64,000 bases of DNA, taken from Mangifera indica (taxonomy: Eukaryota > Streptophyta > Magnoliopsida > Sapindales > Anacardiaceae). Positions 55,301 through 64,000 of this stretch are shown piece by piece; positions within the stretch are counted from its first letter, which is position 1, and every line of letters starts with the position of its first letter. The stretch is taken from NCBI RefSeq assembly GCF_011075055.1, contig NC_058147.1:15895622-15959621 (forward strand), written 5' to 3'. The notes beneath the pieces are model-generated. The model had not been told where the DNA came from. It worked only from the letters and a program-made list of their open reading frames with translations, and ran no database searches. The translations under genes and the position numbers were made by a program.

Positions 55301-56397
55301 GGAAATTGTGATAAATTTTAAAATTTTTAAATATTTTTAGCTAAATAGCACATTTACCTTTAACTTCAACAATAAATTTTAATATAATGGTGAGTATTTG
55401 AGTTTTTAGAAGTTAACATAGGGGAGTTTAGAATTGCACCAAACTTGGGTTGGGAATAAGTGCATTGGCCTTATTATTATTACCCTAATTATAGAATTCC
55501 CGTGGAGTAGACGGATCTGTGAAGAGGTCAATGATTTCAACTGTAATGTAATTGTTTATTTGTAGGAGATCTACTACATATAATTGAATAGAAAATAGAA
55601 ATATTCCCGGACGTAATAAATTTGACTTAAAAATTGTTATAAAAAATGAAATTCTGATTTTATTTAGTAAGGTCAAGAATTGCACGAGTGGTCAATTTAA
55701 CAATCATTTGGAACTGCAAAGTTCCGTGGACTGAATTCATAATATCATACTATAAGATTAATTCTTTTTATACATATCCAATATTTTGGCTGATCAAATC
55801 CATAATATTCCATGCAAATTCATTAATTTCCAGTTCAAAACTTCTAATTTCTCTCGCGTAAACAAATTTCAGAGCGACTCAACATTATTAATTAGCTTTT
55901 GAAAAATAGAGAGTAATCTTGACTTTTGAAAAATATAAAGAAACTAAACATTTAACTTTAAATTTCTAAAAATTAATTCAGTTTCTAATTCTTGAATTAG
56001 TATTAATTAGCTTAAAATAAAACTTCTAAAACAAATTAATCTAAGAAACACACTTAAAATACATATGATATATAGTTAATCAAGCTGAATTCTCTAATAT
56101 TGTAAATTATGAGATGAATGACAGTTAGCTCGCATGCATATATAGTACGTACTGATGATCATAAATGCATGCTTAAATGAAATTAAAATGAATAATTAAG
56201 CTTCAATAATGATAACTAAGCTTTAATTACTAACCTTGCAACTCCCATGGCTCTATCTTGTTCAAATCTACTTCTCTAATCACCTCCATCTCAAACTTTT
56301 GAAAGGACAACTTCTTTCTCAAGTAGTAATGCAGCAACTCTTCATCTGTCGGATGAAATCTGAACCCTGGTGGCACACTGCCGCTCGAAGACGCCAT
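52400..56397 (-). CDS. BRN1/2-like: NAC-domain transcription factor, BEARSKIN/SOMBRERO clade (3 exons, 354 aa)
   Basis: Exons on the minus strand: 56397-56235 (163 nt), 53705-53428 (278 nt), 53023-52400 (624 nt). Donors are AG|GTTAG and CT|GTGAGT, acceptors ATAG| and GTAG|; phases 1 and 0. NAC subdomains: A ([19 protein letters not shown]), B ([13 protein letters not shown]), C ([30 protein letters not shown]), D ([28 protein letters not shown]), E ([12 protein letters not shown]), together about residues 8-160. The C-terminal activation region carries [16 protein letters not shown] and the final MNFWGFEK, which recall the BRN branch. Intron places are those usual for NAC genes. Known members are nuclear activators of root-cap maturation and cell-wall modification; the role here is inferred by homology. 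All frames are intact, so it is probably functional. Confidence 0.93.
53024..53427 (-). other. NAC intron 2 (404 bp)
   Basis: GT (53427) to AG (53024), AT-rich. It separates subdomains D and E, the conserved place in this gene family. No insertion recognised. Confidence 0.88.
53955..54351. repeat. 41-bp direct repeats flanking 314 bp in NAC intron 1
   Basis: AAATTATGAGTTTGATAG and the following 23 bases occur at 53955-53995 and 54310-54351 with a few differences. The 314 bp between start GGCAGTGGTGGAGGG and contain the palindrome TGGGTCA-A-CTGACCCA-like (54024-54040). It may be a transposon relic or a duplication; unclassified. Confidence 0.6.
54674..55471. mobile_element. Foldback MULE-like MITE (798 bp) in NAC intron 1
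   Basis: The ends are AGGCCAA... (54674) and ...TTGGCCT (55471). The two halves are long imperfect inverted repeats: terminal AAGGTTTGGTAAAAT pairs with its right-hand counterpart (CAAGTTTGGTGCAAT), and internal words such as TTTAGTTTAAAAAT and TTTTTTCCATCACCATTT recur inverted, giving arms of about 340 bp around a short centre near 55080. Flanks read TATTATTATT on both sides (54664-54673; 55472-55481), a 9-10-bp TSD as in Mutator-type elements, though the trinucleotide context blurs its length. No transposase. Confidence 0.82.
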
Positions 56398-56650
56398 CAC
56401 CAGACTATATATTCAGTACAATAACAATAATAATATGCACAGTAACAATATTGAAACTTAAACCTATTTTTTTCTATAGCTTCAAGTTTATAATTATTCC
56501 TGAGAAAGCAAGCGCTTGAATAAATATGAAGGAAAGAGAAAGAGACGCGGGAGGGGATTGTGTCAACGGGGGCAGGGGGGGGAGGTTAATAGGGAAAATG
56601 GAGAAGAGGGGAAGAAAGTTGACGGCCGGTGACTACGGCGGAGGGGATGG
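56398..56650 (-). promoter_or_regulatory. NAC upstream region / 5' UTR with CT-rich patch
   Basis: On the minus strand a strongly pyrimidine-rich block (about 56610-56530, CTCCCCTCTTC-type) lies 140-210 bp before the ATG, followed by a TATTTATT word (about 56527-56520). Such CT-rich patches are common near plant transcription starts. W-box cores (TTGAC) are at about 56563 and 56625 in either orientation. No start site can be fixed from sequence alone. Confidence 0.35.
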
Positions 56651-58639
56651 ATAAAGCTATCGTAAAAAGCAAGTATGAGGATGGTATTATTCTGCATTGT
56701 TTAGTAATTGGAACATTTTTTTTGGCAACATGCCTTTCTTGGAGCGTGGGCATTAAGACTCTTAATAAAATGCTAATCCTAAGTTATTGCTAATTAATTT
56801 AAGGGTGTTCAGTTAAAAGATTATTTATAATTTATATTATAATTAAATATTTAATTTTTATAAAAAATTGTTAAGAAATTATGAAATTCTTCATCATTAT
56901 AACAAAAATTATAAATTATATTTTGTAAATTTATTAATTATTAGCTTTTTTCCGAAAAGAATAAAAAAAAAAATGTAATTGAAGGTGTTGTAAGAACACG
57001 CGCTGCAAATACTTGTATTAGCATTTGCAATATGTAATTGATTGAAATATTAAAATCTATAAATGATCCCGAGAAATTAAAAAATAATATTAATTAGGGG
57101 ATATTTGATTGCTCTCAACGCAAGAGCTTGAAAAAACAGCTAGTAAACTTCTTGGGATTTTCACTTCCGATTGGACGGCTCAATATTTATATTCTTTTCT
57201 ATTAAAATAAATATGGACTAACAACCTAATTAGCTCATACTAATTTCCATAATTATATTGAATTAGAATTTAATATTTTTATTTTATTTTTAATTTATTC
57301 ATCACAACAGTTGGAGTCGCAGTCGCCATTGCTGGCTATTTTTTTGCTAGGGCTGGCACATGTGAGGATGACTTTGAGAGCTTTCGGATTAATTTCCTTG
57401 ATTCATTTGCAAGCTTTCTTTCTGTTAAATTTGTTATATACTAATGCTAATTATAATATATTTTTTATGATTTGAGTTTTCTTCAGACGTTGAATAGATA
57501 ACTACATCAACAATCTTGATGACATGTATTTAAGTACAATAACATATTGCTAGTTGTATAAATATTCAAATAAGTATTTAAATAATAATATATCATTATA
57601 TAATTAGATATATTTTATTTTTAATTCAAGATTACTCAATCATATAATAAATATATTATTTGATATTTAATTAAATATTCAAAATTAGATATACATATAT
57701 ATATATATATATAATTTTATTAGTACAATAATAATTAATATTAATTTATATAATAATAATGGTATATAAACGTATAATTAAATAATTTTATATTAAAAAT
57801 AAAATCAATATATCATTATATAATAAAACATCATCATTAATATACAAATTTATATTTATTATTAGTAAATATACTCTAATGCATAGAAACTCACAAGTTA
57901 TATTTTAAATTTCAAATTTGGCCAACCAATTCAACCAAAAATCGGGTTAATAGCTAAAGATTATTGTTTTAGTCAATAAGTTAGATTGATTCAGAGTTGC
58001 CGTAAATGAAAAGTACATAATCTCAGTTTAATTGCTCAGTCTTGCCATTATACTAGTGTCAGTATGATACTAAATTCACCGATTCTACCAATTGTGAATC
58101 TAATCAATGTCTAATCCGAAATGTAAAAACGTTGCTCAGATGTTAAAAAATAAGAGGAAAAAAAAAATCACAATATGATTGATATTAAAAAAAAAAAAAG
58201 GAGGTAATACTATATTTGATATATATACTTATAATATTGACTGAATGATAAAATGAAAAGTATAATCCATTAATTTTTTCGCAAGAGTATCACTGAATAT
58301 CACTGATGCAAGATTATTATACTGAAGAAAAGAAAAATAAAATGCAATTAGTCTTCATATTTGTATTAGAAAAAATATAATAATAAAACTGTGTATAAAT
58401 AATAAATATAAATTTATATATAAATAATGATATATCATTACATAATTAGATAATTTTAAATTAAAGATAAAATAATATAAATTATACAATAATATATTAT
58501 TATTTGTGTACAAATTTATACTTTTTTTTTATAATTAAAATTGATTACTATTAAAAAGAGTTTTACCACGTAGCAAACCTTAGGTTAAGGTAACAACAAC
58601 CAACAAAGCAGAGCCACAACTCTTTAAAAAAAAAAAAAA
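56651..58639. other. AT-rich intergenic DNA upstream of the NAC gene
   Basis: No gene is seen. It contains a (TA)n stretch (57690-57712) and recurrent ATATATCATTATATAATTAGA-like words at about 57588, 57802 and 58428 on the plus strand, suggesting relics of one MITE-like repeat. Poly-A or poly-T runs at 58160-58200 and 58626-58639. Confidence 0.55.
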
Positions 58640-59046
58640 GACTACATAAACATGAGGGAAAGCTCACTAAAAACCCAACAAATAAACAATACAAAACAGG
58701 TACAAGAAGCCAAAAGTAACCTCTCAATAGCCACATATGCTTCTAGGAAGACCCCAACTCAAGATTAGTCAATCATTCTCATTTGAATTAGAGATCTTAG
58801 CAAGGGAGCATCTTTCTCTAACAAGCCTTTTGATAATGCTTATGATGACTTCATTTTCTTTCCTTCCTTTTTCCAAAGCAAATGTTATTCCTCTCTTGCC
58901 AAATGCAATACACTGTGGCTCCAAAGCTCATTTTACTCAAGGTATTATTCAAGTTTGCTGATTTCCATCTACTTGTGCAACTAACCACATACTCCTTCCA
59001 AGGGAGCGGTCTATATTTTGTTTGACACAAGTCAAGAATAGTGCTC
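58640..59046 (-). pseudogene. LINE fragment L8: ORF2 C-terminus and 3' UTR
   Basis: The minus strand encodes KYRPLPWKEYVV, NTLSKMSFGATVYCIWQERN and NNICFGKRKERK, the zinc-binding C-terminal block of LINE ORF2 seen in L6 (ATTYAIWRERNNRCF). It is cut at 59047 by the LTR of element C2; the candidate TSD copy is TGCTC (59042-59046). The rest of the LINE should lie beyond C2, outside the window. Confidence 0.75.
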
Positions 59047-59878
59047 TGATGCGAACCTTGATGATTTGACGCAAGACCTAACACTCAAGAAGATATTTTC
59101 CCAGGATTGAATCGGTTTCGTCACGTAATTAAACCTTGACCTGAATCGATATGGAATCGAACGAACCTTGGTATTGTGAATGGTGAACGCCACAAGACAA
59201 GCTTGATAAGTTTAAGATTGTAAACTCAATAGTAAGCAATCTATTTGTGCAAGTCGGCCAACCAAAAAAAAACCTCTATTCATCATGAAATGTTTTGTTT
59301 TTATAGTATAATGTCAACTTAACCCTAAACTACCCATGACCCAATGGACTTCCAAACTTCCCAAAGCCCATTACCTAAGTAACTACCCAAAGCACTAATT
59401 AAATTAAAAGAAAATATGTCACTTGGGCTCAGTAAAGTCTAGCCCGATCACAAACAAGATCAAAATCATAAAACTGAAAATCCTAAATTTGGGCAAACAA
59501 AAAATTATGAAATACAGACTGAAACGATGTTATTTGGGCCTCCAAATTGGGTGCAATTGGAAAAGCTGGTTTTCATTATAGAGATCAAAACAAGCTTCGC
59601 GTTGATATATTACAGGCCACGTAACTCCTCCCGGATCAAAAGTTATGGTCATTCAAAGTCTGTTCGCGCATAAGCTTTGGGCCTGAATCAAGTTGACCTC
59701 TCTGTTGACTCCTTCAAGCATCCAATCGTCCTTGAGTGAGCTGATCTTAGTCTCCAAGCCCTCCACAAGTCCAACTAAGGCTTGTTGCATCTTCTTAACT
59801 CTGCTCCTCGTAATTGGCCCAATCGGAATATGTAGCGGATCTCCTTGATGGCTCGATGTGCCTACGATGCCTCCATCA
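59047..59878 (-). repeat. 3' LTR of C2 (832 bp)
   Basis: Starts TGATGGAGGCATCG (59878) and ends AAGGTTCGCATCA (59047) on the minus strand. The polyprotein tail (DPLHIPIGPITRSRVKKM ... ) is encoded in its first 225 bases and stops at 59653. Confidence 0.92.
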
Positions 59879-61263
59879 TTCCCTCCCTCTTGAAAATGAT
59901 TTGTCCTCAAATTTGCATCATCAAAAGGGGATAGGTTAGAAACATTAAAAGTAGCACTTATATTATACTCACCTGGAAGATCCAATTTATAGGCATTATC
60001 GTTAATCCGCTCGAGTACTTGAAATGGACCATCACCCCTCGGATGTAACTTCGATTTGCGTTGGGATGGAAATCGTTCCTTTTGCATGTGCACCCAAACC
60101 TAATCACCAGGTTGGAAGACCACCTTGTGTCTTCCTTTGTTAGGTTGTTTGGCATATTGTTCAATTCTCCTCTCAATATTTTGCCTAACTTTCTTATGAA
60201 GCTGTCGAACTAACTCTGCTTTCCTTTTGCCATCTAAACTGGTACGTTCCTCAACAGGTAAAGGTAACAAGTCCAAAGGTGTAAGTGGATTAAAACCATA
60301 AACAATTTCAAAAGGTTAATAACCAGTAGATGTATGCACAACCCTATTATATGCAAATTCTACATGTGGCAAGCTATCCTCCCAAGTTCTCAAGTTCTTT
60401 TCTAATACAACATGCAATAACTGAGATAAAGTTCTATTGACTACTTCTGTTTATCCATCCGTCTGTGGGTGACACGTTGTAGAAAATAGTAGTTTAGTAC
60501 CTAACTTACCTTACAATACCTTTCAAAAATAGCTTAAGAACTTCACATCACGATCAGATACAATACTTCTTGGAACTCCATGCAAACACACGATCTTCTT
60601 GAAAAACAAATCAGCACTGTAAGTTGCATCATCGGTTTTATGACATGGAATAAAGTGTGCCATTTTTGAAAACCTATCAATTACGACAAAAACCGAATCA
60701 CTACCCTTCTTAGACCTAGGTAACCCTAAAACAAAGTCCATAGAAATATCCTCCCAAGGTACAATAGGAATAGGTAAAGGTGTATATAAACCATGGGGTA
60801 AGACTCTAGACTTGGCCTGTTTACACTTAATACGATGAGTACAAACACGCTCTACATCTCATTTCATATGTGACCAAAAGAAATGCTCTTGTAGTACATC
60901 TAAAGTCTTAGCTATACCGAAATGACCCATTAATCCACCCCCATGTGCTTCCCTCACAAGCAATTCACGTAAGGAACTCATAGGCACCCATAATCTGTTT
61001 TCATGAAATAAATAACCATTATGCCTATAAAATTTACCAAATGCAGTTTTCTCACAAGCTTTATAAATATTGGAAAAGTCAAAATCATTCACATACAAGT
61101 CCTTTATATACTTAAAACCAAGTAACTTAGTATCTAAAGTCGAGATTAGAGTATACCTGCGAGATAACGTATCTGCCACAACATTTTCCTTACCTTGTTT
61201 GTAATGAATGACATAAGGAAAAGTTTTGATGTATTCAACCCACCTTGCATGTCTCTTGTTCAA
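59653..61263 (-). pseudogene. C2 integrase and C-terminal tail (decayed)
   Basis: End of RNase [27 protein letters not shown]. Integrase zinc finger: [19 protein letters not shown] (61263-60859). Catalytic core: [47 protein letters not shown] (60741-60523); then a TAA and broken frames through the Glu-containing part. The C-terminal module is open at 60093-59653: RGDGPFQVLERINDNAYKLD, ISATFNVSNLSPFDD, a glycine/histidine linker and the LTR-borne tail with GPITRSRVKKMQQAL. Inactive from several stops and shifts. Confidence 0.88.
59879..59891 (-). other. Polypurine tract of C2
   Basis: The minus strand reads AAGAGGGAGGGAA directly before the LTR start. Confidence 0.88.
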
Positions 61264-62329
61264 TTTACCTTATCCCCTTAAATGTTTTAGGGACTCATGA
61301 TTTGTCCTGATGACGAACTCATGTGGCCAAAGGTAATGCTACCACGTCTCCAAAGCTCTCACCAAAGCGTGCAACTCCTTGTCATAAGTAGGGTACTTCA
61401 AAGTGGGTCCGTTGAGCTTCTCACTGAAATAGGTTATGGGTCTATTTTCCTGCATCAAAACAGCTCCAATACCTATACCTAAAGCATCACACTCAAGTTC
61501 AAATGGTTTAAAAAAATCAGGTAGTGCAAGTAAAGGTGTAGAACTTCTTATCCTTAATTAATGCAAATGCATGCTCTTGTTCCTCACCCTACCTAAATTC
61601 TACATTCTTTTTAATAACTTTAGTTAGTGGTGTTGCTAGTGTACTAAAGTCTCGTACAAATCTCCTATAAAAACTAGCTAAACCATGGAAACTCTTAACC
61701 TCGGTCACATAAGTAGGTTTTGGCCACTCTCGGATAGCCTTAACCTTCTCCTCATCTACCTTAATTCCCTTAAATGAAACCACAAATCCTAGGAACACAA
61801 CTTGGTTAGTGCAAAAGGAACATTTCTTAAGATTACCAAATAACCTCTCTTTCTTAAGCACAAGCAAAACATCATGCACATGTCCTATATGCTCATCTAG
61901 ACTATGACTATAAATGAGAATATCATCAAAATAAATGACTACAAACTTGCCAATAAATGCACACAAGATATGGTTCATTAATCTCATAAACGTACTAGGT
62001 GTGTTAGTAAGCCCAAATGGCATTACCAACCATTCATATAGTCCATGCTTGGTTTTAAAAGCAATTTTCCATTTATCGCGCTCTTTCATCCTAATCTGAT
62101 GATACCCACTTTTCAAATCAATTTTTGAAAAGATACAAGATCCATGTAACTCATCAAGCATATCATCTAACCTAGGTATATGATAGCGATACTTTACAGT
62201 GATTTTGTTGATGGCTCGACAATTAACGCACATTATCCATGTCCCATCCTTCTTAAGCACTAGAATCATTGGTACGGCACACGAAATCATGTTTTCTCTC
62301 ACGTATCCCTTCTTCATCAACTCGTCCAC
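61264..62329 (-). pseudogene. C2 reverse transcriptase and RNase H
   Basis: Open frame 62329-61589: [92 protein letters not shown] (catalytic YFDD intact), [19 protein letters not shown] and [13 protein letters not shown]. The frame is then lost; RNase H pieces ([19 protein letters not shown], [21 protein letters not shown]) are readable in shifted frames at 61560-61290. The first codons are cut by the F LTR at 62337, so the start Met here is not real. Confidence 0.88.
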
Positions 62330-62337
62330 TTGCCTTC

Positions 62338-63340
62338 TGGTGCATATTCATCCAAACATGCAACAAGAAACCAAAAATCAAAAACTGTTTTCACTTTTCA
62401 TGTGATATTAGCAGTTTTTTTGTTTGAGTAGTTTTTTTGTTCTTGCAGTTTAACCAACCAAATCAACTTCAAATCCAACCGAATTCATTTCATCATAATC
62501 ACAACACAAAGAACTTTCTTTCAAGCTATTGATGTACACAATTGGTGTAGAGTAAGGCAATCAAATTACAAGTAAAATGCAATGGTAGAAATGGTAATTA
62601 TGCTGTAATTCTCTACCATAATCAAAATTAACACACATACACACTCTAATTTGGATTTCTAAGGAAACATAAAATGTAACCAAGGCATAAAGGAAAGTTC
62701 CACCAACCTTGGGGTCTTCCACCACCAATCTTCCACCAAGAAGGATTGGATAAAGGAAATAAGAAAGAGAGCCAACAAAGCTTCTTCAAGTTTTCATTCC
62801 AAAGAAAAAACCCCTTTTTACAAAGCATGGCCACTTTATATAGGGAGTAAGTGGCGGCAAGATATATGTGTACATAGGTTTTTAATAAAATAATTCACTC
62901 TAGCCCTTAATTCACTCTAAACCACACAAAATAAGTCATGCCATACTTTAAATAAATGCAATAAGACAAAATGTCACTATTATTCTATAAAAAGTGGGCT
63001 CTTGTCTCCACCAAAGCTTTCCTTTCATCTAATTTCATCCAACTCTCCCAATTAAGTTTTGAGCACCTTTTTGGGCTTCAAAATGGAGTGATGGATGGTT
63101 GTTACTTCACTTGGGCTCAAAGGAGGACTTCTTGGATCTTTAAGACCTATTAGATCATGAGAGTTTTGGATTCAAGTAATAGCATTGCACCCATAAGCAA
63201 AGGTGGGCCAAGGTGGAAAAGGCAATGAATCTTTGGGCTTGCATGAAGCTAATTCTTCATTCTCAATGGTGGCTTGAGCCAAATGGAGATTTGATAGAGA
63301 CTTGAAAGCTAGAGTTGGAGAAGTGGCCGAAAATACATCA
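62338..63340 (-). repeat. 3' LTR of element F (1003 bp)
   Basis: Starts TGATGTATTTTCGG (63340) and ends GAATATGCACCA (62338) on the minus strand. Matches 46596-47594. The gag-pol frame runs about 56 codons into it, to 63172. Confidence 0.93.
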
Positions 63341-63981
63341 TCCCCCCCGAGTTGGGAAAGACTTGCCCTCAAGTCCTCAAGGTGGCTATCCTCCATGTAT
63401 GGTGAAAGATCTCCAATGTTGAAGGTGGTCGAGACTCTTCCCATTTCATTTGGAAGATTCACCTTGTATGTATTGTCATTCACCCTCTGAAGCACTTCAA
63501 ATGGTCCATCAGCCTTTGGAGCTAGCTTACTCCTCCTCTTGCTTGGAAATCTCTCTTTTCTCAAATGCACCTAAACCAAGTCACCAGGTTTGAAAATGGA
63601 TGGCCTCCTATGCTTGTTGACCTTCTTCTTGTGAGCTTCATTGGTCTTCATGATCTGAAATTTGATGGATTCATGGAGTTTCTTCATGGTAGTAGCTTTC
63701 TCCTTGGCTTTCTTATGAATTTGTACATCAAGAGGCAAAGAAGTTAGATCCAAAGGAGTTAGAGGATTGAGACCATACACTACCTCAAATGGAGAGTGTT
63801 CGATTGTAATTCTTGGACTTCTATTGTATGCAAATTCAGCTTGGGCAATCTTCAAATCCCAATATCTCAAGTGTTTGTTGACCATAGTTCTCAAAATGGC
63901 TCCTAAGGTTTTATTGGTTGCTTTAGTTTGGCCATCTGTTTGTGGGTGATGAGAGGTGCTAAACATGAGTTTAGTGCCCAA
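63172..63981 (-). pseudogene. Element F integrase C-terminal part and tail
   Basis: Open 63981-63571: MGTKLMFSTSHHPQTDGQTK, NKTLGAILRTMV (the catalytic Glu of the D-D-E triad, present in B1 as NKTLETILR, is Gly here), AEFAYNRSPRITIEHSPFEV, NPLTPLDLTSLPLDVQ, IFKPGDLV. A TAG at the next Trp position (TGG to TAG) splits it from 63570-63172: HLRKERFPSKRRSKLAPKAD, GPFEVLQRVNDNTYKVNL, FNIGDLSPYMED and the LTR tail. Both pieces are one frame. The upstream integrase lies outside the window. Confidence 0.88.
63341..63348 (-). other. Polypurine tract of element F
   Basis: GGGGGGGA on the minus strand directly before the LTR, the same as in B1. Confidence 0.88.
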
Positions 63982-64000
63982 TTTACTTCACAAAGTCCTC

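Larger units (their letters stand above)
53706..56234 (-). other. NAC intron 1 (2529 bp), expanded by repeats
   Basis: GT (56234) to AG (53706). First introns of NAC genes are usually about 0.1-1 kb; this one holds a 798-bp foldback transposon (54674-55471) and a 314-bp segment (53996-54309) between two copies of a 41-bp repeat. The rest is AT-rich without ORFs. Confidence 0.85.
59047..62337 (-). mobile_element. Ty3/gypsy element C2 (3' part), interrupted by element F
   Basis: On the minus strand: RT (62329-61589), RNase H (about 61588-61265), integrase (about 61263-59950), LTR-embedded tail, purine tract and 3' LTR (59878-59047). The 5' half is cut at 62337 by the LTR of element F and presumably continues beyond the window. 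Its LTR matches the C1 LTR at 20468-21308. Confidence 0.9.
62338..64000 (-). mobile_element. Ty3/gypsy element F (3' end; runs off the window)
   Basis: On the minus strand: integrase end (63981-63571), C-terminal module and tail (63570-63172), purine tract and 3' LTR (63340-62338). It is closely related to B1 but its LTR ends GGATGAATATGCACCA as in the solo LTR at 46596-47594. It is inserted into the C2 RT just upstream of MDELMKKGY; the candidate TSD copy is CCTTC (62333-62337). Confidence 0.9.

Noticed and set aside
56400..56410. TATATA just upstream of the NAC ATG as the TATA box
   Set aside because: It lies within about 15 bp of the start codon, leaving no room for a 5' UTR.

Overview
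This is nuclear DNA of a flowering plant, probably a eudicot. It is AT-rich. Nearly all of it consists of retrotransposons nested inside one another, with one recognisable host gene: a three-exon NAC transcription factor of the BEARSKIN/SOMBRERO root-cap clade on the minus strand at 52400-56397. The LTR elements prime from initiator-methionine tRNA (TGGTATCAGAGCC-type sites), and the LINEs carry the plant-type DUF4283/CCHC ORF1. No rRNA or tRNA gene, CRISPR array or bacterial feature was seen.

Layout. 1-4167: 5' half of a Ty3/gypsy element (family A, minus) inserted in a LINE (L1, 4168-9244, minus). 9279-10201: LTR relic. 10202-10935: LINE tail (L6). 11422-14370: LINE tail (L2, minus) split by a 2.1-kb solo LTR that carries a 57-bp minisatellite. 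14490-18927: LINE (L3, plus) split by LTRs. 18928-20427: probable Copia relic. 20468-34168: gypsy element C1 (plus), split by B2 (21915-33007, minus), itself split by the nearly intact B1 (24370-31032, plus). 34169-41580: tandem LTR-internal-LTR-internal-LTR array of the pol-less family D, with a solo family-A LTR inside. 41826-51147: LINE L4 (plus) hosting full-length LINE E (42271-48862), which hosts a solo family-F LTR and a short LINE copy (L7); L4 also hosts L5. 51148-52399: intergenic. 52400-56397: the NAC gene, with a 798-bp foldback transposon in intron 1. 56600-58639: AT-rich intergenic DNA. 58640-59046: LINE scrap. 59047-62337: gypsy C2 (minus). 62338-64000: 3' end of gypsy F (minus).

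The order of insertion can be read from target-site duplications (TSDs): CTTTC (B1 in B2), AATTG (B2 in C1), AAAGT (solo F in LINE E), CTTCA/CTTTA (2.1-kb LTR in L2), and longer LINE-type duplications for LINE E, L5 and L7.

The most notable biology: (1) gypsy families whose polyprotein reading frame runs into the 3' LTR, a trait I associate with CRM-lineage chromoviruses; (2) two independent in-frame deletions of RT-RNase H-integrase, giving gag-protease-only derivatives (B2; and family D, present in at least two internal copies); (3) LINEs with a four-base ATGA overlap of ORF1 stop and ORF2 start, recurrent 3'-UTR stem-loops, LINE-into-LINE insertions, and 12-31-bp micro-insertions that look like aborted LINE reverse transcription; (4) a near-perfect foldback element inside the NAC intron. 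Reading frames, repeat boundaries and TSDs were found by eye; no database search was possible.
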